From positions 126,258-190,257 of the forward strand of contig MNCI01022277.1 in the NCBI GenBank assembly GCA_015680685.1: a stretch of DNA of 64,000 nucleotides. Direction: 5' to 3'. Positions 58,016 to 64,000 of the stretch are shown here, piece after piece. A program made the translations under genes and the position numbers. The stretch comes from Gnetum montanum. Lineage: Eukaryota > Streptophyta > Gnetopsida > Gnetales > Gnetaceae. The notes under the pieces were generated by a model, which searched no databases, was not told the DNA's origin, and saw only the letters and a list, made by a program, of their open reading frames with translations. Numbering within the stretch: the first letter of the stretch is position 1; each line of letters opens with the position of its first letter.

Positions 58016-58990
58016 CCATTGTAGCTTTTTTATCTCTATGGTGGTTACAACCACCCAAAATTGTTGTAACTTACCTAACTTGTTTTGCAAGTAATCTCCT
58101 AATTGGTTGGCCAAGTTACTTGGGAGAGAAGTTAGGTGAGATATTTCTGAATATATAACTTCCCTACCTACCTTGGAACCCTATAAAAAGGCTTCAAGGG
58201 TCAAGGAAGAAGATCATCATCACTTCTCACACTTGGGATCAAAGAAGATTTGTAAAGAAGATTGTTTGCAAGATGGCTTGCTAGAATAAAGATTTTAGCC
58301 TCTTTGTCATGGTCCTGTGAGTTATGCATTTCATTTTTTGTTTTGTTTAAATTGCTTAGCTAGTGGTTTAGATAGTATCATCCTTAGCAAGTAATTTTGG
58401 GATTTTTAGATTGCTCTTACTGCTCTTGTTGCCCGATAGAAATTTCTATTAAAATTTTTCCATAGAAGCACTTGTGTTTAAAAGCCTTAAGAGCATTTTA
58501 GTAGTAAATTTCATTATTGTGCAATGTGTGGGAACTTCTATTGGGATTGTTTTAAGAGAGCCTCTGTTTGTAGTCACGCTGTTGAACAATTTAGTAGTCG
58601 AGAGGGTTCAGAAAATCTTTGGTATTTTGATGGGACCAGAATAGCTTCTTTTTATCTTTAAAGTGAATTCTCGTGGTATTTCAATCAGAAATTGTCGAGT
58701 CTTTTAAAGGTTCTATTTGAATGCAATCATTGACATCTATTATCTAGTCAAAATGGAGTCTCGTACATGGTAGTTTATGCAGCAATTTTTGGTAGCATAA
58801 TAGGATTGTCTTGAAGATATTGCTTGTTTGAGCCTTGGAAGTTAGAACAATACGTAGATATTGAATTTGGGATAGCTTTATTACGAAGTGTTTACTCGTG
58901 TCATTTTACCTTGTTTAAATATTTGAGGTCTACACAAATCTGCTTTCTTTTCTTTTCTGCTTATTTCCATTGAATCTTGCTTTATTTCTA

Positions 58991-59690
58991 GTTTTCTTGA
59001 AAAACTAGAATAGCGTAACGTTGTAGCATTTTTTGCTATGGTGAGACGCACCTTTAGCCAATGCCTCTCTGGAACACACCTTGCAAACATGATAGAGAGC
59101 AAAATAGAAGAAATAGCCATGATGCAACATGAGAGAAAAGGTCTTGCTTTTTGTAGACATTGTTGAAGCTCTTGGACATCTTTGTTGGTGCATGATGTCC
59201 AAAGTAGGAAGGCTAGTAGTGGCCTCGGTAGCATCAGCTTAGAGGAGCTAGCATCGAAGAAGAAGGGAGTTTATGTGAGTGCAAATGCTCTAAAATCCCT
59301 ACTTAAGGCATGCATTCTCAATTTAGCTATGGGATCAGCTACCACATAGATAAACTTCACTTGAGATCAGATGCTGGTAGGGAGCTGGAGGATAATAATA
59401 TTTTGACTTGGCCACAATACTGCTGAAACTCCAATAGTAGGCACTAACTAAGGAAATACCATCAGGGTAATGGTCCATGGCAATGGTAGGTCCAGGGGGT
59501 CAGTGAGATGTCATATGACATCTTCAGGGGATTAGCAAGATGCTAGGAGCAACGACATTGTATATGTTCCAGATCATGTTCTCATCGCGTCATGAACTGC
59601 ATTCTGGAACTGCAATGTCCCACCCCATGTCGATACTATGCACGCTTGCTTGATGTGTACTTAGTGTAGATGCATGCAAGGGATCTGCCA
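58991..59690. other. unidentified sequence, possibly E6 3' end
   Basis: No gene recognised. It opens with a TAGCGTAACG word like other element non-coding parts, and by position would be the 3' untranslated region or LTR of minus-strand E6. The boundary with the preceding insertion is not defined. Confidence 0.3.
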
Positions 59691-59694
59691 TGAA

Positions 59695-60140
59695 CCTAGT
59701 TTAAGGTCCTGGTAGACCATGTGCTGGTTTAAGGTCCTAGTAGGCCATTGTGCTGGTTTAAGGTCCCAACAGACCATATGTGCCAGTTTAATATCATAGC
59801 AGACATGTTGTGCTAGTTTATAGTCATAGTGGACTAGTTGTGCCAGTTTATAGTTGTAGCAGACTAGATGTACCAGTTTATAGTCATAGTAGACTAGCTA
59901 TGCTATTTTTATGTCGTAGCAAATGACCTGTGCCAGTTTATAGTCGTAGCAGACTAGCTGTGCCAGTTTTACATCATAGTGGATGAGTTGTACCAGTTTA
60001 TAGTCGTAGCAGACTAGTTGTGCCAGGTTTACGTCATAGCGAATGAGCTATGCCAGTTTTATGTTGTAGCAAATGAGCTATGCCAATTTTACATCATAGT
60101 GGATGAGCTATGCCATTTTTACATAATAGCGGATGATTCT
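59695..60140 (-). repeat. E6 mini-hairpin array 3
   Basis: At least twelve units on the minus strand. Within this one array stems include GGTC/GACC, AGTC/GACT and CATC/GATG, all with 6-nt loops (TACCAG, CACTAT, TGCTAC) and TTAAACCAG, ATAAACTGG or TAAAACTGG tails. Confidence 0.85.
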
Positions 60141-60155
60141 TACCATGTTAGGGCT

Positions 60156-63100
60156 TCATATGTGGTATTGCTTGAGATACGAGTGATTCACCAAGTTGGT
60201 GAACTTGTTGCCATCCATGTCTACCAGCTTGAAGGCTCTATTCTCAAAGGCTTTAGTGACCGTGTATGGGCCTTCCCAGTTGGTTGAGAATTTGCTCAAA
60301 TGTTCACAGACAGCCTTGAGGATGAGGTCTTCCTTCTGTATTGGCTATTGATGTGGATTTACATGATGTTTTTGCCATTGCTTTCTCTGTTAGCACTCTA
60401 TGTGGCTCAACGTTTGTGCGTGCTCCTCCTCTATTGAGTCGAGGTCGATAATTCTCGACTTGTTTTTCTGGGCTTTGCTCAAGACATCAGATAGGATCAT
60501 TTGGAGTGATGGTACATGCAACTCAAGAGGCAACATAGCTTTAGATCCATAAACAAGATTGTAAGGAGTCTTACTTGTTGTAGTCCTGCATGTCATCTTG
60601 TAGGCCCATAGAACATAGAGGATTTGATCGTGCCACCACCTCTTGCTATTGTTAAGCATTCTCTTTAGCAAGTTGATGATGGAATTATTTATAGCCTCTG
60701 CCTACCCGTTTGCCTATGGGTAATATGGGGAGGAGAATGATTTCCTGATGCCCAGATTGTTGTAGAAGGTTTGGGTTTCTGTACTACTGAACTATGGTCC
60801 ATTGTCAGTTACAATAGTCATCAGAAGCCCAAAACTTGTCACGATGTTGCCAAGGATGAAGTGGCAGACTTGCTAAGATGTTTTCCTCCTTAGAGGGATA
60901 GCTTCCACCCACTTAGTAAAATACTCAGTGGTGGTGATAATGAAGCTATGCCCTATGGAGGACTTAGGAGTGATAGGTCCTATGAGGTCTAGTCCCCATC
61001 GCTGAAAGGCCACATGATCTGCATTGGGTGCAGCTCCGTAGGTGAAACGTGTATGAGATTTGCGTATCTTTGGCACGTGTCACACGTCCTGACTTTTGAT
61101 AGGCAGTCATGCTCCATATGGGGCCAGTAGTACCCTAGGCATCTGATTTTCTTAGCCATAGCCCTAGGTGCTATGTGTCCACCACACAGTCCCTCATCTA
61201 CGTCATTAACCATCTTCTACACCTATTCCTCACCCATGCATGCCAGCAATATTCCATCATAGGAATGTTTGCACAAGGCATCATCTCCCATGAGCGTATA
61301 TTACTGGGCATGCTTACGAATCACATCTCTCTAGGCAGATGTCAGTCTGCTTGGGGGTTTGCCATGTTGCAAGTAGGCTTTAATATTGGCGTACCACTCC
61401 TAGGTATCCATAGCACTAATAGAGGCCATGTGTCCTGCCTGTGTAACAAGATTAGTACATTCAACAATCGAAGTTGGCAGACTTGAAAACAAGCATGGTG
61501 GAATATTTAGTGCTAGGGTGGCTATGGCATCTTCTATGATGTTCTCGTTGTGTGGCACATGTTGCACATCCGTAGTTGCAAACTATTTGAGCAAGCTTTT
61601 TGCTAGGTGGCAATAGGGTTGTAGGTGCGTAGCTTTGTAGGCATATACCTCGGTGATTTGATTCACAACTAGTTATGAATCCCCACGAATTGCCAAGTGT
61701 TGTATGCGTAGTGTTTGGGCAGTTGAGAGGCCTCTAAGTAGCCCCTCATACTTTGCAACATTGTTGGTGTAGGGGAACGCAAAATGATAAGCAAACGGGT
61801 GCATTTACCCAGAGGGGAACATAATGATGGTAGCTGAACTACCTCCTCACATGGTTGAGGTTCCGTCAAAGTGTAAAATAGCTTCTAGGTGCAATGGGAT
61901 GGCATTGATAGTGCCAACATGCTTGTCTAAGAATTCAGGATCTATGGTTGCCTGGTCATCGACGGGTCAGGCTGTAAGTTGTGTCGCTATCGCCTGACCC
62001 TTCATCGATGACTGGCTCACATAGTGTAAGTCAAACTCTGTGATTATTGCTTTCCATCGGGCTATCCTTCTACTTTCATACAGGTTGTTAGTGATAGCTT
62101 GGAGTATGTTGCTTTTGCAAATGATGTTAATTATACTCCGAAATAGGTAATTCCTCCACTTTTTAAACATAAATACTAAGGCAAGGAAATTCCTCTCTAC
62201 TTTGTTGTATTTCACCTCATACACTATTAGTGCATGAGTCATATAGTACACTAGTATCTCAGATACATCATCTTGCTTTTGACATAATAGTGCTATGATA
62301 GATGTGTTGAAGGTGGCAAGGTAGATGAAGAAAGGCTTATCCCTCTGTGGCGGATGCACAGTTGGGAGGTGCAAAAGCTCTTTCTTCAAGTCATCGAAGG
62401 CTTGTTGACATTGAGTTGTCCATTCAAAATTAACCCCTTTCTTTAGAAGATGTTGCATGGAGTGTAACTTGTCAGTTAACTTCGCTATAAACCTTCAGAT
62501 GAACTGTACCCTACCTTGCAAACCACGAAATTCCTTAAGGTTTGTAGGACGTGCTAGGTTGACGATGGCCTTAACTTTGTCAGGGTTCACCCGTATCCTA
62601 TCCTTTGATACTACAAACCCTAACATGCGTCTAGTTTTTACCCCAAAGACACACTTCTTAGGATTGAGGTGCAAATCATGCATTTGACAACACTTAAGAA
62701 CTACCCCTAAATCACGTCGGTGATCAACCGCCTCCTTGGATTTGACTACTATATCATCCACGTAGTCATTTAGTGTTTCTAGGATGTAGTCATTGAAGAT
62801 GTAAGTCATGGCTCGCTAGTAGGTTGCCTTGGCGTTCTTGATCTCAAAAGGCATAATGGTATAACAAAAGGTACCCCATGGNTTGGCATTCTTGATCTCA
62901 AAAGGCATAATGGTATAACAAAAGGTACCCCATGGGGTCATGAAGGTTGTTATTAGCTAATGCTCTAGGTTAATGCGAATTTGGTTGTAGCCGAAGAAAC
63001 CATCCATGAAGGATAACAGAGCATGACCAGCTGTAGTGTTGATGAGTTGATTGATGCTTGGAAGTGGGAAATCACAGTTTATTTTTTCCTTGTTCAAATC

Positions 63101-63679
63101 CAAAAAGTCTATACAGATTTGTATTCCTCCCATTTTCTTAGAAACCACGATGTTGTTGGACACCCATTCTGAGTAATCAGCTGCATGGATGAAACTGGCT
63201 TAGTATAGCTTGGTGATTTCATCTTTCATGGCTAATGCAATTTCTAGTTTAACCTTACGAGCCTTCTGCTTGACTGCCTTCATGCGTGGGTCTAGGACAA
63301 TGTTGTGTTGTATTAGCCTTGGATCTAAACCCAGCATGTTGTTGTATGACCATGCAAAGTCTTTAATGTTTTCTTGCAGAATCTTGGCTACATTTTCATG
63401 CATCTATGCATCTAGGAGGGAACTAAGTTTTGACATTTTTACTTCTCCCTTGGATGTGGTCATAGGCATCTCAACGAGAGGATCCTTAGTTACATCCCCA
63501 GGCTCTAAATCTAGGGTTTGGACCAGATGCTTAGGCTAGTCTAGGGACGTTTCTAAGGACACTATGATACTAGCTATGGTTGATCCCTGGTCAATTAGGT
63601 ATGGGTTCAATTATCTTACGAGCTTACCATGTGGACCTACTAAAGCTAAAGGTGCAGAGAGATCACGATGGGTTTCCAT
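60156..63679 (-). pseudogene. E6 pol (RT, two RNases H, integrase)
   Basis: It starts METHRDLSAPLALVGPHGKL (63,679). RT: LPSINQLINTTAGHALLSFM (about 63,060), TPWGTFCYTIMPFEIKNA and YVDD (62,754-62,765). Gypsy RNase H: FFIYLATFNTSIIALL (about 62,330). Archaeal-type RNase H (about 61,875-61,500): LHFDGTS, TNNVAKYEGL (Lys at the usual Glu) and IRGDS. Integrase: H2C2 (DEGLCGGH to CDTCQ, about 61,190-61,085), GLDLIGPITP (about 60,990), a frame change near 61,000, and the C-terminus ending NHSYLKQYHI (stop 60,156). A false 53-bp duplication around a single N (62,882) breaks the RT. Many TAG stops. It is closest to E4 pol. Confidence 0.88.
62829..62935. other. 53-bp duplication around a single N
   Basis: 62,829-62,881 and 62,883-62,935 are identical except one base, separated by one N. 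As at 12,514, this is probably an unmerged contig overlap. Confidence 0.85.
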
Positions 63680-63690
63680 TTTTTGCTCAA

Positions 63691-63706
63691 CCTGCCAAAA
63701 TGAGAT
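63691..63706 (-). other. candidate 3' splice acceptor before E6 pol
   Basis: On the minus strand CTCATTTTGGCAG ends in AG at 63,692, 12 nt before the pol ATG at 63,679. It resembles the E2 and E5 sites. Confidence 0.55.
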
Positions 63707-63794
63707 GAAAGCTTGGTTAAGCGACACCTATTGATAGTAATCGTGTATAATGAAAATTTGCAAAAAAATGATGAGATGTAACTAGAGAAGTATA

Positions 63795-64000
63795 ATATAA
63801 AGATTGAAATTTGCTAGTTTAAAGTCATGGTAGACTACTAAGGCATGGAGATGCAGAACTACTAGAAGAAAGAATGTAAAACTATCGATGTGAGAACGTG
63901 AAATTGCTAAAAAATGCAAAACTGTCGATGCAAAAACGTAAAACTGCTAGTTTAACGTCATTACAGACTGCAAACGTGTAATAGATCGAAATTGCTAGTT
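63795..64000 (-). repeat. E6 mini-hairpin array 2, cut by window end
   Basis: On the minus strand, units ending TTTAAACTAGCAA or GTTAAACTAGCAG with AGTC/GACT-like and GTC/GAC-like stems, upstream of the E6 pol start. It continues past 64,000. Confidence 0.75.

Larger units (their letters stand above)
56904..58990 (+). mobile_element. unclassified insertion carrying a captured gene
   Basis: This begins at TGTTGGCACATTTTGGCC inside the E4 RNase H. It contains an unknown coding-like stretch (MEQYGFEIRDSPKLPAVHEE, about 56,932), the RPC9 pseudogene, and from about 57,770 an LTR-like U3. That U3 has ACACGTGTCA, tandem CACTTGGCAACT units and a TATA box (CTATAAAAAGGC, about 58,191). A transcribed-looking AT-rich tract follows. 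Neither end nor a duplicated target is proven, and E4 does not resume afterwards. Confidence 0.4.

Noticed and set aside
1-64000. tRNA, rRNA or intact host protein genes
   Set aside because: None recognised on either strand; all coding similarity is to mobile elements or broken gene fragments.

Overview
The window is repeat-dense nuclear DNA from a land plant. No intact host gene is visible. Nearly all of it is Ty3/gypsy LTR retrotransposons of the Tat lineage: a degenerate gypsy RNase H is followed by a second, archaeal-type RNase H and then an integrase without a chromodomain. There are also smaller pieces of a Ty1/copia element, a PIF1-type helicase and a pseudogene of the RNA polymerase III subunit RPC9. 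Long LTRs, nested insertions and heavy C-to-T decay suggest a large repetitive genome (gymnosperm, fern or lycophyte are possible); the sequence does not settle the taxon.

Layout: E1 (+, 1 to about 6,100; gag end, protease, antisense gene). Element A (+, LTR end at 6,871, gag to about 9,250; similar sequence resumes at 26,745 and stops at 29,942). E2 (+, 9,614-26,744; the most complete copy, between the two parts of A). Scrambled and unidentified DNA (29,943-31,490). E5 (-, about 31,490-36,080). E7 (+, 36,081-38,048; RNase H to integrase). Copia remnant (-, 38,049-39,994). AT-rich DNA. PIF1 helicase fragment (-, 41,350-41,760). E4 (+, 41,761-56,903; 3.3-kb LTR). Insertion carrying the RPC9 pseudogene (56,904 to about 59,000). 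E6 (-, about 59,000 to the window end).

The most unusual feature is the internal plan shared by these elements. Gag-protease and the reverse transcriptase ORF are separated by about 5-6 kb. That spacer carries an accessory gene on the OPPOSITE strand, with several exons, GT-AG introns and, in two copies, its own TATA box. Exon lengths (131, 32 nt) and protein sequence are conserved between divergent copies. Its second exon resembles an FCP1/NIF-type HAD phosphatase domain with altered catalytic residues. A 3' splice acceptor lies just before the pol start codon in all four copies that include it, so the whole spacer, antisense gene included, could be an intron of the sense transcript, at the place where Ogre elements of the same lineage have an intron.

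The spacer is bracketed by, and pol is followed by, arrays of a small repeat: a 4-bp inverted repeat with usually a 6-nt loop, then TAAACT(A/G)G. The stems differ between and within arrays (GGCC/GGCC, GGTC/GACC, AGTC/GACT, TGTC/GACA, CATC/GATG, CGTC/GACG) but keep pairing. A second lexicon built on TACGC/GCGTA fills the LTRs, leader, introns and UTRs. Both look like undescribed structural components of this element family. All copies have stop codons and appear dead; many stops fit CAG-to-TAG changes at CHG methylation sites.
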